From DASXMT01 sp963803065 (lineage in GTDB: Bacteria > Actinomycetota > Acidimicrobiia > Acidimicrobiales > RAAP-2): 64,000 bases of DNA. Positions 24,707-33,835 of the stretch are shown in pieces. The stretch's first letter is position 1. Each line of letters opens with the position of its first letter. The stretch covers positions 186,001-250,000 of the forward strand of contig CAWDKW010000014.1 in the NCBI GenBank assembly GCA_963803065.1. Reading direction: 5' to 3'. The notes beneath the pieces are model-generated. The model saw only the letters and a program-made list of their open reading frames with translations, was not told the DNA's origin and did no database searches. Position numbers and translations under genes: made by a program.

Positions 24707-26248
24707 ATGGCAGGAGGCGGCGGCGGCCAGTCGAGGTACGTGATCTTGGCGGCGATGATCTTTGCGGTGGCGATGACCTTCATCGACCAGACGATCGTCT
24801 CCATCGCCGTGCCGAAGATCCAAAGCGAGCTCGGCCTCTCCGCCACCGGGGTGCAGTGGGTGGTCAACGCCTATCTGCTTTCCCTCGCTGCCCTCTTCGC
24901 CTTGGGCGGCCGCCTGGCCGACACGTTGGGGCACCGCAAGATGGTGATCGTCGGCGTGGTCGTGTTCGCCGCCGCCTCGGCCATGTGCGGCCTGACGCCC
25001 AAGGGCAGCTATGCCGAGGCGTGGATCGTGACCTTCCGTGTCCTCCAGGGTGCGGGCGGGGCGATCATGTACCCGGCGGCCCTGGCCATCGTGGTGAACA
25101 CCTTCCCCCTCCGGGAGCGGGGAAAGGCCCTTGCCGTCTTCTTCGGCGTGGCCGGCGGCCTCACCGCGGTCGGGCCCGTTCTCGGCGGGTACCTCACCCA
25201 GTGGACGTGGCGCGCCATCTTCTGGGTCAACATTCCCGTCGCCGTCATCGCCCTGGTGCTGATCCTCGTGTCCAAGCCGACCACCCTGCACCGACGGGCC
25301 CGTATCGACTACCGGGGTGCCGTCCTGATCGCCGCCGGGGTCGCCCTCAGCATCTTCGGCCTGCAGCAGTCGGCCATCTGGGGTTGGAGCGACGCAGGAA
25401 CCTGGCTGTGCATCATCGGCGGCCTGGCCCTCTTGGTCGTGTTCTACTTCGTCGAGGTCCGGACCGCATCGCCGCTCATGCAGGTGAGCATCTTCCGCAT
25501 CCGGGCCTTCTTCGTGGAAAACGTCGTGCTGTTCATCACCATGATGGCGTTCATCCCCGTCTTCTTCTTCGCCAGTGAGTACGCCCAGATCTCCCTGGGC
25601 AAGTCGGCGTCGGAAGCCGGGGTGTTCCTCCTCTATTTCTTCATTGGCTTCGTGATCGCCGCCCAGATCGGTGGCCGGATGCTCGACCGCATCGGGGCCA
25701 AGCGGCCGGTCGTGCTGGGCTGTGCTCTCTCGGCAGTGGGCTTCTTTCTCTGGGCCGGTGAGGTGACCAAGCTGAACCTCAGCTCCCAACAGTGGTACAT
25801 CATCATGGCCGGCGCCGGCATGGGGCTGATGCTTGGCCAAGCCAATACCGACGCGGTGAACCGCGCTTCTCGGCTGACCTACGGCGAGGCCACCGGTATC
25901 ACCCAGACCCTCCGGAATTATGGTTCGAGCTTGGGACTGGCCATCCTCGGGACCATCCTCATATCGGTGAACCGCTCCCACTTGACCAGCTCGTTGATCG
26001 CCCAGGGCAAATCTCCCTCCGCAGCGGCGAATCTGGCGGCAACCTACGCCCAGTCCCGAGGCGGCCGGTCGGGCCCCATTCCGAGCTGGGCCCGGCTCGA
26101 CTTCGCCTATGGCATCCGGACGGTGCTCTACGGCATGGCCATCGTCATGGTGGTGGCTGCGGTGGTGGCCCTCATCGGGCTGCGAGCCGGGGTGCAAGAG
26201 GACCTGCCCTCGAGCGAGGGCGAATCGACTGCCGAGGTTCCGGCCTGA
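24707..26248 (+). CDS. MFS transporter, DHA2 (14-TMS) type
   Basis: 513 residues from the ATG at 24707 (GTG at 24701 is possible). The first helix has FIDQTIVSIAVPKI, matching motif D1 of the DHA2 family (LDxTIVNVALP). Motif A follows as GRLADTLGHRKM, then motif C in the GGLTAVGPVLGG segment. About 14 membrane segments can be counted. It is a likely proton-coupled multidrug efflux pump in the plasma membrane. It lies 152 bp after MMPL and 20 bp before the YoaK gene, so the three membrane proteins may be co-expressed. Confidence 0.9.
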   Translation: MAGGGGGQSRYVILAAMIFAVAMTFIDQTIVSIAVPKIQSELGLSATGVQWVVNAYLLSLAALFALGGRLADTLGHRKMVIVGVVVFAAASAMCGLTPKGSYAEAWIVTFRVLQGAGGAIMYPAALAIVVNTFPLRERGKALAVFFGVAGGLTAVGPVLGGYLTQWTWRAIFWVNIPVAVIALVLILVSKPTTLHRRARIDYRGAVLIAAGVALSIFGLQQSAIWGWSDAGTWLCIIGGLALLVVFYFVEVRTASPLMQVSIFRIRAFFVENVVLFITMMAFIPVFFFASEYAQISLGKSASEAGVFLLYFFIGFVIAAQIGGRMLDRIGAKRPVVLGCALSAVGFFLWAGEVTKLNLSSQQWYIIMAGAGMGLMLGQANTDAVNRASRLTYGEATGITQTLRNYGSSLGLAILGTILISVNRSHLTSSLIAQGKSPSAAANLAATYAQSRGGRSGPIPSWARLDFAYGIRTVLYGMAIVMVVAAVVALIGLRAGVQEDLPSSEGESTAEVPA

Positions 26249-26268
26249 GCTCGGGAGCGGCGACGGGT

Positions 26269-26955
26269 ATGCCGACCCAGCATCGGGATGCCCTGGTGGT
26301 GGCCCTGGCCGTCGCCACGGGAGGGATGGACGCCATCGGGTTCATCGCCATGGGCGGCGTGTTCGCCAGCGTGATGACGGGCAACCTGGTTCTGCTCGGG
26401 GTGAGTGTCGGCCATCGGAGCGGGTCTCTGGCCGAGCACGTCGGGGTGGCGCTCGGGGGTTTCGTCATCGGCGTGGTGGCCGGGGTGATGGTGGCCGGCC
26501 GCCCCCGGAGCGACCGACCCATCTGGCCGGCCCAGGTGACTGCGGCCTTGGTGGTCGAGCTGTCCCTCATCGCGGGGTTGACGGTCGGCTGGGAGCTGGC
26601 CGGTGGGCACCCAGCGGGCGGCACGCAGTTGGTGCTGCTCGGTGTGGCGGCCACGGCCATGGGCATCCAGAGCGCGGCCGTGCGGTCGCTGGCCGACCCA
26701 GGCCTGTCCAGCACCTACATGACCGGAACGCTGACCGGCCTGGTGAGCGGGGTGGCAGCCGGCGAGGGACTGGCCGCGCAGCGGCGCAATCTCGCCGTGA
26801 TCGCCGCCTTGGTGCTGGGTGCCGCCGCCGCCGGGGTGCTGGTGGTGGAGAGCCCCCGAGCGGCGCCGGCCGTCTCGTTGGCCGCCCTCGGCGCGGTCAT
26901 CGTCACGGCCGCGGCGGCGAGCGGACGAGCCGCCCGAGGCGAGCGGGCGGCCTGA
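26269..26955 (+). CDS. YoaK (DUF1275) family membrane protein
   Basis: 228 residues from the ATG at 26269. VATGGMDAIGFIAMGGVFAS followed by VMTGNLVLLG is the DUF1275 signature. A second signature near residue 140-160 reads GIQSAAVRSLADPGLSSTYM then TGTLTGLV. About six membrane segments. The family has no proven function. It lies 20 bp downstream of the MFS stop, so it is probably in the same operon. Confidence 0.85.
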   Translation: MPTQHRDALVVALAVATGGMDAIGFIAMGGVFASVMTGNLVLLGVSVGHRSGSLAEHVGVALGGFVIGVVAGVMVAGRPRSDRPIWPAQVTAALVVELSLIAGLTVGWELAGGHPAGGTQLVLLGVAATAMGIQSAAVRSLADPGLSSTYMTGTLTGLVSGVAAGEGLAAQRRNLAVIAALVLGAAAAGVLVVESPRAAPAVSLAALGAVIVTAAAASGRAARGERAA

Positions 26956-27027
26956 TCACCTCGTTTCGCCCCCTTGCGCACCGTCTGGACCGATAATCCC
27001 TGTTCAGAGCGGCGCACTTTGCGCAAC

Positions 27028-28230
27028 ATGGGCGGAGCCGATAAGTTCGAACCCCTTGTGACAGACGTCGGGCAGTACTCGACGGCGAAGTCGGACCTGA
27101 CATCGAGGCGCCGGGTGGGGGCACCGGCCACGGTTCTTCTGGCTCTCGTCACAGCGATCACCACGGTGGTGGTCCTCGTTCCCCGACCCGCGGGGGCCGA
27201 CCAGGTCTCCGACCTCCAGGCCCAGGCCACGCAGATCTCACAGGAGCTCACTCAGGAGCAATTGCAGATCGGCGCGTACCAGCAGCGCTACAGCGTCGAA
27301 TCGGCCAAGGTCGACCAGGACGCGCAGGTCATCGCCCACACCCAGGCTGCGATCGCCCAGGACACCGAGCAGATCAGTCGTGACATGGCGCGCATCCGGT
27401 CACACGCCCTCACCGCCTATATGAACGCCGGAGCCGACGCCTCGAGCCAGATCGTCGATGCCTTCGACACGAACCAACAGTCGGCGCTGGTCCGCACGGT
27501 GTACCGGAACATCGCGATCGGCAACATCACCACCGCGCTCGACCTGCTCCACACTCATCAGCAGGGGCTGCAGGCCGATGAGGCGTCCCTGGCGCAGCAG
27601 CAGACACAGGACCAAGCCAACAAGGCCCAAGAGGCAAGGGCGCTCCAGCAGTCCCAGTCCACCCAGAGCCAGATGGAGGCCCAGCAGTCTCAGGTGACCG
27701 GGCAGTTGGCGGTGGCGATCGCCCAACAGCAGGCGGCCCAGGCGGCCGCGGCGGTGGCCGCCGTCCAGGCGGCCCAGAACGCGGCGGCGGCACGGGCACA
27801 GGCACAGGCACAGGCCGCCGCACCGGTGGTTCGGGCCCCGGCGTCGACGCAGGCGCAAGCGCCGGCATCGACCCCGGCCTCATCGTCTGCCCCGACCCCG
27901 GCTCCGTCGCCGGCATCGACCCCGGCCGCAGTCCCGACCCCGACCCCCCCGGTCTCTGGCAGTTCGAGCGACCCGGCACTGAATTCCTTCCTCCAATGCG
28001 TCATCCAGCATGAGTCCGGCGGCAACTACGGTGCTGTGTCCCCGAGCGGCACGTACTTGGGCGCATTCCAGTTCAGCCAGGCAACCTGGAACTCGGCCGC
28101 CCAGGCGGCCGGACGACCCGACCTGGTCGGTGTCCCGCCCAACCAGGCCTCCAAGGCCGACCAGGACGCAATGGCCGTGATCCTGTACTCCCTGGACGGC
28201 AAACAGCCCTGGGTCGACGGCTGCGCCTGA
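27028..28230 (+). CDS. Secreted coiled-coil protein with transglycosylase-like (Rpf-type) domain
   Basis: About 400 residues. Start options are the ATG at 27028 (used) or a GTG at 27058. A signal peptide (VLLALVTAITTVVVLV, with cleavage near AGADQ) leads to a long coiled coil (about 60-240), rich in Gln and Ala and resembling RipC/PcsB N-termini. An Ala/Pro/Thr linker follows. The C-terminal 85 residues are a transglycosylase-like domain with catalytic Glu in IQHESGGNY and LGAFQFSQATWN. It likely cleaves septal peptidoglycan outside the cell. A GATAAT -10-like box at 26992 is the only promoter hint. Confidence 0.85.
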   Translation: MGGADKFEPLVTDVGQYSTAKSDLTSRRRVGAPATVLLALVTAITTVVVLVPRPAGADQVSDLQAQATQISQELTQEQLQIGAYQQRYSVESAKVDQDAQVIAHTQAAIAQDTEQISRDMARIRSHALTAYMNAGADASSQIVDAFDTNQQSALVRTVYRNIAIGNITTALDLLHTHQQGLQADEASLAQQQTQDQANKAQEARALQQSQSTQSQMEAQQSQVTGQLAVAIAQQQAAQAAAAVAAVQAAQNAAAARAQAQAQAAAPVVRAPASTQAQAPASTPASSSAPTPAPSPASTPAAVPTPTPPVSGSSSDPALNSFLQCVIQHESGGNYGAVSPSGTYLGAFQFSQATWNSAAQAAGRPDLVGVPPNQASKADQDAMAVILYSLDGKQPWVDGCA

Positions 28231-28269
28231 TCGGCCAGGCGAACCGGGCCAGAACCGGTTCAGCCGATC
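28229..28269. terminator. Candidate bidirectional terminator between convergent genes
   Basis: GATCGGC at 28229-28235 pairs with GCCGATC at 28263-28269. The loop contains the 10-bp palindrome GAACCGGTTC (28252-28261). It lies in the 49-bp gap between two converging genes. There is no T-tract, as is common for actinobacterial terminators. Confidence 0.4.
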
Positions 28270-28279
28270 CGGTCGTTGA

Positions 28280-29158
28280 TCAGACGGTAATCTCGGCTAC
28301 CGAGGTAGCTACATGGGTCGGCCGGTAGGAGAACTTGTCGATGTCGGCCCGTGTGGTCACTCCTGAGAGGACCAAGACGGTGCGGAGCCCCGCCTCGAGG
28401 CCGGCCACCACGTCGGTGTCCATGCGATCGCCGATCATCACCGTCGTCTCCGAGTGGGCGCCCAGGCGGTTGAGGGCGGACCGCATCATGAGGGGGTTCG
28501 GTTTCCCGACGAAGTACGGGGCCACTCCGGTTGCCTTGGTGATCAACGCGGCAACCGAGCCCGTTGCCGGGAGCAGCCCTTCGGGCGAGTACCCGGTGGG
28601 GTCGGGATTGGTGGCGATGAAGCGGGCACCGTTACGGATCAGGCGAATGGCGCGGGTGATGGCCTCGAAGCTGTACGTGCGGGTCTCACCCAGGACCACA
28701 TAGTCGGGGTCGACCTCGGTGAGCACGTAGCCGGCGTCGTGGAGCGCAGTGGTCAGGCCGGCCTCGCCGATGGCGTGGGCCGTTCCTCCCGGTCGTTGCG
28801 AGTCCAAGAACTGGGCCGTGGCCAGCGCCGAGGTCCAGAGCGAGCGCGCGGGAACGTCGATACCGGCCCGGATGAGGCGGGCACGGAGATCACGCGGCGT
28901 GAAGATTGAGTTGTTGGTCAGGACCAAGAACTTGCGGTCCGCCTGGCGGAGCCGGCGAACGAAGGCATCGGCACCGGGGATGAGTGCCGATTCGTGGAGG
29001 AGGACTCCATCCATGTCGATCAGGTATGCCTCGGGTGCCTCACCCGCTGGCCACGGGTCGGCATGGTCGGCATGGTCGGCATGGTCGGCATGGTCGGCAT
29101 GGTCGGCATGGTCGGCATGGTCGGCATGGTCGGCATGGTCGGCGGCGGTGTCGCTCAT
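28280..29158 (-). CDS. HAD-IIA family phosphatase (NagD-like) with HAD tripeptide repeat
   Basis: 292 residues from the ATG at 29158. After MSDTA comes a nine-fold Ala-Asp-His repeat (residues 6-32), then the phosphatase core with nucleophile Asp48 and acid Asp50 in DMDGVLL, LVLTNNSIFTPRDL, GKPNPLMM and the final acidic MIGDRMDTDV. This is the NagD/PGP-like IIA cap subclass, which dephosphorylates small sugar phosphates or nucleotides. The repeat is not part of the fold. It is low complexity and His/Asp-rich, so metal binding is possible. It is divergent from the nitroreductase-like gene. Confidence 0.85.
   Translation of the reverse strand: MSDTAADHADHADHADHADHADHADHADHADHADPWPAGEAPEAYLIDMDGVLLHESALIPGADAFVRRLRQADRKFLVLTNNSIFTPRDLRARLIRAGIDVPARSLWTSALATAQFLDSQRPGGTAHAIGEAGLTTALHDAGYVLTEVDPDYVVLGETRTYSFEAITRAIRLIRNGARFIATNPDPTGYSPEGLLPATGSVAALITKATGVAPYFVGKPNPLMMRSALNRLGAHSETTVMIGDRMDTDVVAGLEAGLRTVLVLSGVTTRADIDKFSYRPTHVATSVAEITV
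29057..29137. repeat. Nine perfect 9-bp repeats encoding the N-terminal tripeptide array
   Basis: GTCGGCATG is repeated nine times without interruption. Read on the minus strand each unit gives His-Ala-Asp in the N-terminus of the phosphatase. The unit length keeps the frame, so slippage changes protein length without breaking it. Confidence 0.98.
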
Positions 29159-29167
29159 GATCCAAGC

Positions 29168-29653
29168 ATGCCGTGCTTCACGTCGGTCGGTACGCTGGCC
29201 CGCGTGGACGACCAACGCGAACAGCCCGACGAGGAACCCCTTGACAACGCCCAGGAGTGGGTGGCCGAGCACACCCGGCGCTATGTGGCCACCAACGGGG
29301 CCGACGGGCACCTGTGGAACGGGGTGCCCACCTTGGTCCTGACGACGCGAGGCAGGCGAAGCGGGCGGCTCCGGCGGAACGCCTTGATCTACGGGAGGGA
29401 CGGCGACGCCTTCGTGGTGGTGGCCTCCTACGGTGGGGCCCCGGCCAACCCGGCCTGGTACTCCAACCTGGAGGCTGATCCCGACGTCACCGTCCAAGTG
29501 GGCGCCGACACCTTCTCGGCCCGGGCGCGTACGGCGAGCGCCGCCGAGAAGGATCGGCTATGGCCGGCTATGGCCGCCATCTGGCCCGACTACGACAACT
29601 ACCGCCAGAAGACCGATCGAGCGATTCCCGTGGTGCTGCTCGAGAGACGCTGA
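29168..29653 (+). CDS. DDN-like F420-dependent nitroreductase family protein
   Basis: 161 residues from the ATG at 29168; a GTG at 29204 is an equally good start. It belongs to the split-barrel DUF385/Ddn family: WNGVPTLVLTTRGRRSG then LRRNALIYGRDGD, VVVASYGGAPANPAWYSNL, the VTVQVGADTF segment and the final YDNYRQKTDRAIPVVLLER. These proteins use F420H2 to reduce quinones or nitro compounds. GAGGAG after its stop serves the next gene 10 bp away, so they may be co-transcribed. Confidence 0.87.
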   Translation: MPCFTSVGTLARVDDQREQPDEEPLDNAQEWVAEHTRRYVATNGADGHLWNGVPTLVLTTRGRRSGRLRRNALIYGRDGDAFVVVASYGGAPANPAWYSNLEADPDVTVQVGADTFSARARTASAAEKDRLWPAMAAIWPDYDNYRQKTDRAIPVVLLERR

Positions 29654-29663
29654 GGAGCGGCCT

Positions 29664-30989
29664 GTGGCCAGTCCGCTCCTCACCGATCTCTACGGGCTGA
29701 ACATGGCGGCCAGTTACCTCGGCCGGGGCATGGACCGGGAAGCGACCTTCAGCCTGTTCGTCCGGGACCTGCCCACGAGCCGCGGCTTCCTTGTCGCCGC
29801 GGGACTCGACGACTGCCTCGATCACCTCGAGCAGTTCTGCTTCAGCGCGGACGATCTGGACTACCTGGCCAACATCGGATTCGACGCCGCCGACCTCGAC
29901 GCCTTCGCCCGGATGCGCTTCACGGGCGAGGTCCGGGCCGTGCCGGAGGGTCGGATCGTCTTCGCCAACGAGCCCCTGCTCGAGGTGACGGCGCCGATCG
30001 CCGAAGCGCAGGTGGTGGAGTCGTTCCTCCTCAATCAGGTCACCATGCAGACCACCCTGGCGACCAAGGCGGCCCGCTGCGTCATGGCCGCCGGCAACAT
30101 CGATCTCGTCGAGTTCGGGTTCCGGCGGGCCCAAGGGGTCGACGCCGGCCTGGCCGTGGCCCGGCTGGCAGTGATGGTGGGGTTCGCCGGCACCAGCAAC
30201 GTCGAGGCCGCCCGCCGTTTCGGGTTGCGTCCGATGGGCACCATGGCCCATTCCTACATCGAAGCCTTCCCGTCCGAGCTCGAGGCGTTCTGCGCGTTCG
30301 CCGAGGACCGCACCGGTCAGTCGACCTTCCTGGTCGACACCTACGACACGCTGGGCGGGGTCCGGCACGCCATCGAGGCCGTCAAGTCGCTGGGCCTCGA
30401 TCGGCGCGCGGCCATCAGGATCGACAGCGGCAATCTGGCCGTCATGGCCCGCCGGGCCAGGAGCACCCTTGACGATGCCGGACTGCACGAGGTCGGGATC
30501 TTCGTGTCGGGCGCCCTGGACGAGTTCGCCCTCCAGGACCTGGTCGCATCCGGTGCCCCGATCGACGCAGCCGGGGTCGGCACCCGGATGGCCACCGCCG
30601 CAGACGCCCCCTACCTGGACAGCGTCTACAAGTTGGTCGCCTACGACGGCCGGGCCGTCGTGAAGCTCTCAGAGGACAAGGCGACGCTTCCGGGGGCGAA
30701 GCAGGTCTATCGCCGTCCCGGGTTGTCCGACGTGGTGTGCCTGGCGCGGGAGCCCACGCCCACGGCGGACTCCGAGCCCCTCTTGGTCCTGTTCATGGCC
30801 GGCGGCGAGCGGATGAGGCCCCGAGACACGCTGGCATCGGCCCGGATCCGGTTCGAGCGCGATCGTGACGCGCTGGCGCCGGGGCTGCGCGACCTGGTCC
30901 GACCATTGAAGGCCGAGCCTGTCGTCAGCGCCCAGTTGCGCGCGCTGGAGGGCGAGGCGCGCGGCCAGGCTCGGGCTCGGAGTGGGTGA
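29664..30989 (+). CDS. pncB: Nicotinate phosphoribosyltransferase
   Basis: 441 residues from the GTG at 29664, with GAGGAG seven bases upstream. LLTDLYGLNMAASYLGRGM is the family start, with FSLFVRDLPTSRGFLVAAG next. It continues with EFGFRRAQG, GTSNVEAARRFG, GTMAHSYIEAF, VDTYDTL, IRIDSGNLAVMA and GVGTRM. It converts nicotinate plus PRPP to nicotinate mononucleotide with ATP hydrolysis (EC 6.3.4.21), the Preiss-Handler NAD salvage step. His in AHSY is the likely autophosphorylation site. No other NAD genes are nearby. Confidence 0.92.
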   Translation: MASPLLTDLYGLNMAASYLGRGMDREATFSLFVRDLPTSRGFLVAAGLDDCLDHLEQFCFSADDLDYLANIGFDAADLDAFARMRFTGEVRAVPEGRIVFANEPLLEVTAPIAEAQVVESFLLNQVTMQTTLATKAARCVMAAGNIDLVEFGFRRAQGVDAGLAVARLAVMVGFAGTSNVEAARRFGLRPMGTMAHSYIEAFPSELEAFCAFAEDRTGQSTFLVDTYDTLGGVRHAIEAVKSLGLDRRAAIRIDSGNLAVMARRARSTLDDAGLHEVGIFVSGALDEFALQDLVASGAPIDAAGVGTRMATAADAPYLDSVYKLVAYDGRAVVKLSEDKATLPGAKQVYRRPGLSDVVCLAREPTPTADSEPLLVLFMAGGERMRPRDTLASARIRFERDRDALAPGLRDLVRPLKAEPVVSAQLRALEGEARGQARARSG

Positions 30990-31106
30990 GGAGCAGGGGG
31001 TTAGCCCCCCTGCTCACATGGGTGGTGTCCCCATTCCTCCGTGGCCGGGGTTTCCGTAGCGTTATCGGGGAGACGTCAGACCCCGACAACGCTGCGAGGA
31101 GATCCG

Positions 31107-32069
31107 ATGATCGAAGCCCGCGGTCTCACCAAACGATACGGAAGGACGACCGCCGTGCACGACCTCAGCTTCGAGGTCCGGCCCGGCCAGGTCACCGGCT
31201 TCCTGGGGCCCAACGGCTCGGGCAAGTCGACCACCATGCGCCTGATCATGGGTTTGGATGCGCCCGACGCCGGGACGGTCCGGGTCAACGGCCGGTCCTA
31301 CCGCGACTTGGCCTGGCCGCTCCGTGAGGTCGGCGCTCTGCTCGAGGCCAAGGCCTTCCATCCCGGTCGGAGCGCGGCGCACCACTTGACGGCGCTGGCC
31401 CAGACCAATGCCATCCCCGCCTCGCGTGTCGACGAGGTGATCGACCTCGTGGGCCTGTCGAGCGTTGCCCACCGGCGGGCCGGAAAGTTCTCGTTGGGCA
31501 TGGGACAGCGACTGGGCATGGCCAGCGCCCTCTTGGGCGATCCCGGAGTGCTCCTGTTCGACGAGCCGATCAACGGGCTCGACCCTGAGGGGATCCGTTG
31601 GGTCCGGAACCTCCTGAAGGGACTGGCGGAGGAGGGACGCACGGTGTTCGTGTCGAGCCACCTCATGAGCGAGATGGCACTCACCGCCGACCACCTGGTG
31701 GTCATCGGCCGCGGGGCCATGATCGCCGAGATGCCGGTGTCGGAGTTCATCGCCCAGAGCTCGCAGCATTTCGTCCGGGTCCGCGGCCCCCATGTGGACA
31801 GCTTGGTCCCGGCCCTTCAGGAAGCGGGGGCCGCCGTCAACGGCGACGATGACGGCGGTCTGTCGGTGGTGGGCCTGGACGCCAGTGCCATCGGCGACCT
31901 GGCCGGCGCCAACCGGGTGGTCCTGCACGAGCTCTCGCCCCAGTCGGCCTCGTTGGAGGAGGCCTTCATGGAGCTCACTCACGACAGCGTGGAGTACCGG
32001 GGCGACGGGTCTCGGGTTCCAGGTCGCTCGAAGGTCGAGCCGGCCACGGCCGAGAGAGTGAGGATCTGA
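31107..32069 (+). CDS. ABC transporter ATP-binding protein
   Basis: 320 residues from the ATG at 31107, with GAGGAGATCC upstream. Walker A GPNGSGKS (34-41), signature FSLGMGQRLG, Walker B VLLFDEP and switch His in SSHLMSEM. A C-terminal regulatory extension (about 215-320) contains SASLEEAFMELT, as in DrrA/BcrA-type exporters. The sequence overlaps the permease start by one base (TGATG), so the two form one exporter. Substrate unknown: lantibiotic, drug or lipid. Confidence 0.9.
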   Translation: MIEARGLTKRYGRTTAVHDLSFEVRPGQVTGFLGPNGSGKSTTMRLIMGLDAPDAGTVRVNGRSYRDLAWPLREVGALLEAKAFHPGRSAAHHLTALAQTNAIPASRVDEVIDLVGLSSVAHRRAGKFSLGMGQRLGMASALLGDPGVLLFDEPINGLDPEGIRWVRNLLKGLAEEGRTVFVSSHLMSEMALTADHLVVIGRGAMIAEMPVSEFIAQSSQHFVRVRGPHVDSLVPALQEAGAAVNGDDDGGLSVVGLDASAIGDLAGANRVVLHELSPQSASLEEAFMELTHDSVEYRGDGSRVPGRSKVEPATAERVRI

Positions 32070-32884
32070 TGAGCGCCACCGCTATCACCGTCAACCGGCC
32101 TGAAGGCCACTACCGAGCCTCAGGCTCGCTGCGCTCGGAGTGGACGAAGCTCCGGACCGTCCGCTCCACCGTGTGGACGCTGGTCGCGCTGGTGGCGGGC
32201 AGCATTGGGGTAGGCATCGTCGCCTGTGCCGAGACCGCCTCCCACTGGGCCACCATGTCGTCGGCCGACAAGGTCGGGTACGACCCGACCAACCTGAGCC
32301 TGTCCGGGTTGGCCCTGGGCCAGATCGCCATCGGCGTCCTCGGCGTGCTGATCATCACTTCCGAGTACTCGACCGGCACCATCCGGGCCACGCTGGCCGC
32401 GGTGCCCAACCGGCCGTTGGTGCTGGCCACCAAGGCGGCGGTGTTCGGCGGTGTCGCTCTCGTGGTCGGCGAGATGGTCTCGTTCATCGCCTTCCTGACC
32501 GGCCAGTCACTCCTCGCCGGTCAGGCCCCCCACACCGCGCTGGGCCAGCCCGGTGTGCTGCAGGCGGTCGTCCTCGCCGGTGTCTACGTGGCCGGGATCG
32601 GGCTGGTGGCCATGGGCCTCGGCGCCATCATCCGCCACACGGCCGGCGCCATCAGCGCCCTGGTCGGCCTGGTCTTCATCGTGCCCCTGATCCTGCAGGC
32701 CTTCCCCGCCTCGATAAAGAACGCCATGAGCCAGTTCTTCCCGAGCGACGTCGGGTCGGCCATGGCGAGCGTGCATCGCCAGGCCCACTCGCTCTCGCCC
32801 GGAGTGGCGTTGGCCGTCCTGTCCGCGTACGTCGTGGTTGCGCTGGGTGTCGGTACGTGGTTGCTGGTGCGACGGGACGCCTGA
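32069..32884 (+). CDS. ABC transporter permease (ABC-2 type)
   Basis: 271 residues. SGSLRSEWTKLRTVRSTVW at the N-terminus is the typical opening of ABC-2 permeases in actinobacteria. The protein has six membrane segments, including ITSEYSTGTIRATLAAVPN between the second and third. The final segment is followed by LLVRRDA. It pairs with the preceding ATPase as DrrAB-like machinery. The stop falls within a small hairpin shared with the convergent gene. Confidence 0.88.
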   Translation: MSATAITVNRPEGHYRASGSLRSEWTKLRTVRSTVWTLVALVAGSIGVGIVACAETASHWATMSSADKVGYDPTNLSLSGLALGQIAIGVLGVLIITSEYSTGTIRATLAAVPNRPLVLATKAAVFGGVALVVGEMVSFIAFLTGQSLLAGQAPHTALGQPGVLQAVVLAGVYVAGIGLVAMGLGAIIRHTAGAISALVGLVFIVPLILQAFPASIKNAMSQFFPSDVGSAMASVHRQAHSLSPGVALAVLSAYVVVALGVGTWLLVRRDA

Positions 32885-32895
32885 CCGAGGTCAGG
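32880..32895. terminator. Small hairpin spanning both convergent stop codons
   Basis: CCTGACC and GGTCAGG form a 7-bp inverted repeat with a two-base centre (or a 6-bp stem with a four-base loop). It includes the permease TGA (32882-32884) and the stop of the converging nucleoside phosphorylase (32891-32893). Too short to be sure. Confidence 0.3.
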
Positions 32896-33757
32896 AATCA
32901 TCGAGCTCGGGGTGGTCGAGCAGGGCACGGATCAAGAGGCCCATGCTCGGGGCACCGGTCACCCCGGCCTGCCGGATGTCCTCGACGGTGACCCGAGCGG
33001 CTAACCCGGCGGCCAGGTTGCTCACCAGGGACAACCCCAGGACTTCGGCGCCGGCGTGCACGGCGGCCAGGGCCTCCAAGGCTGTTGACATCCCGACCAG
33101 GTCGGCGCCCATCGACCGCAGCATCCGGATCTCCGCCGGCGTCTCGAACTGTGGGCCGAGCACCTGTGCGTAGACACCGTGGACCACGTCGGGCTGGAGT
33201 TGGCCGACCAGTGCCCGCAGGTGGGTCGACCACAGGGCCGTCTGGTCGACGAACGGGGTCGGGCTCCCGGAGTCGAAGGGGAGCCCGATCAGCGGCGTCC
33301 GGCCGGTGAGGTTGAGGTGGTCGGAGATCGCCACGATCGAGCCGGGCGTGATGGCCGGGTCGAGGCTGCCTGACGAGTTGGTCAGGATCACGGTGTGACA
33401 GCCCGCGGCCACTGCCGTCCGCACGGCGTGGACGACCTCGTGGGCGCTCCGTCCCTCGTAGAGGTGGAGCCGCCCCCGGAAGACCAGCACATGGTTGCCG
33501 CCGACCAGGAGCGACACCACCTCCCCCCGGTGGCCCCGCACGCCCGGAGTGGACAGGCCGGGAAGGTCGGCATAATCACAGCGGCCGTGCGGCTCGCCCA
33601 ACGAGGCCAACGCGCCGTCCAGGCCCGTCCCGAGGATCACCGCGATCCGGTGGCGGGCAACCCCGGTTCGGCCGGCCAGCACTGACGCCGCCTCCGCTGC
33701 GAGCGCCAGCGGATCGGGGCCGACCCCGACGGTGTCGGCACGATCGGCACCGGGCAT
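32891..33757 (-). CDS. punA: Purine nucleoside phosphorylase
   Basis: 288 residues from the ATG at 33757 (MPGADRADT); 11 upstream in-frame codons are unlikely. It belongs to the trimeric PNP family: VILGTGLDGALASL, GVRGHRGEVV, LHLYEGRSAHEVVHAVR, the LTNSSGSLDPAITPGSIVAI segment, GPQFETPAEIRMLR with GADLVGMST, and SLVSNLAAGL with the base-binding Asn. It cleaves purine nucleosides with phosphate (EC 2.4.2.1) for salvage. Convergent with the ABC permease. Confidence 0.92.
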   Translation of the reverse strand: MPGADRADTVGVGPDPLALAAEAASVLAGRTGVARHRIAVILGTGLDGALASLGEPHGRCDYADLPGLSTPGVRGHRGEVVSLLVGGNHVLVFRGRLHLYEGRSAHEVVHAVRTAVAAGCHTVILTNSSGSLDPAITPGSIVAISDHLNLTGRTPLIGLPFDSGSPTPFVDQTALWSTHLRALVGQLQPDVVHGVYAQVLGPQFETPAEIRMLRSMGADLVGMSTALEALAAVHAGAEVLGLSLVSNLAAGLAARVTVEDIRQAGVTGAPSMGLLIRALLDHPELDDS

Positions 33758-33835
33758 GGGAAGGCACGCTATCCGGGTCCCGGCCCGCACGCCGGATCGG
33801 GACCCGGGCTGTGGCGCTTCTCGGGTGGTGCCGGG

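Noticed and set aside
24695..26197. 500-codon minus-strand frame opposite the MFS gene
   Set aside because: The product is rich in Asp/His/Gly with no fold-like pattern; the opposite strand encodes a complete DHA2 transporter.
29057..29137. CRISPR or origin iterons
   Set aside because: The 9-bp units are contiguous, in-frame and inside a coding sequence; no dnaA boxes or replication genes nearby.
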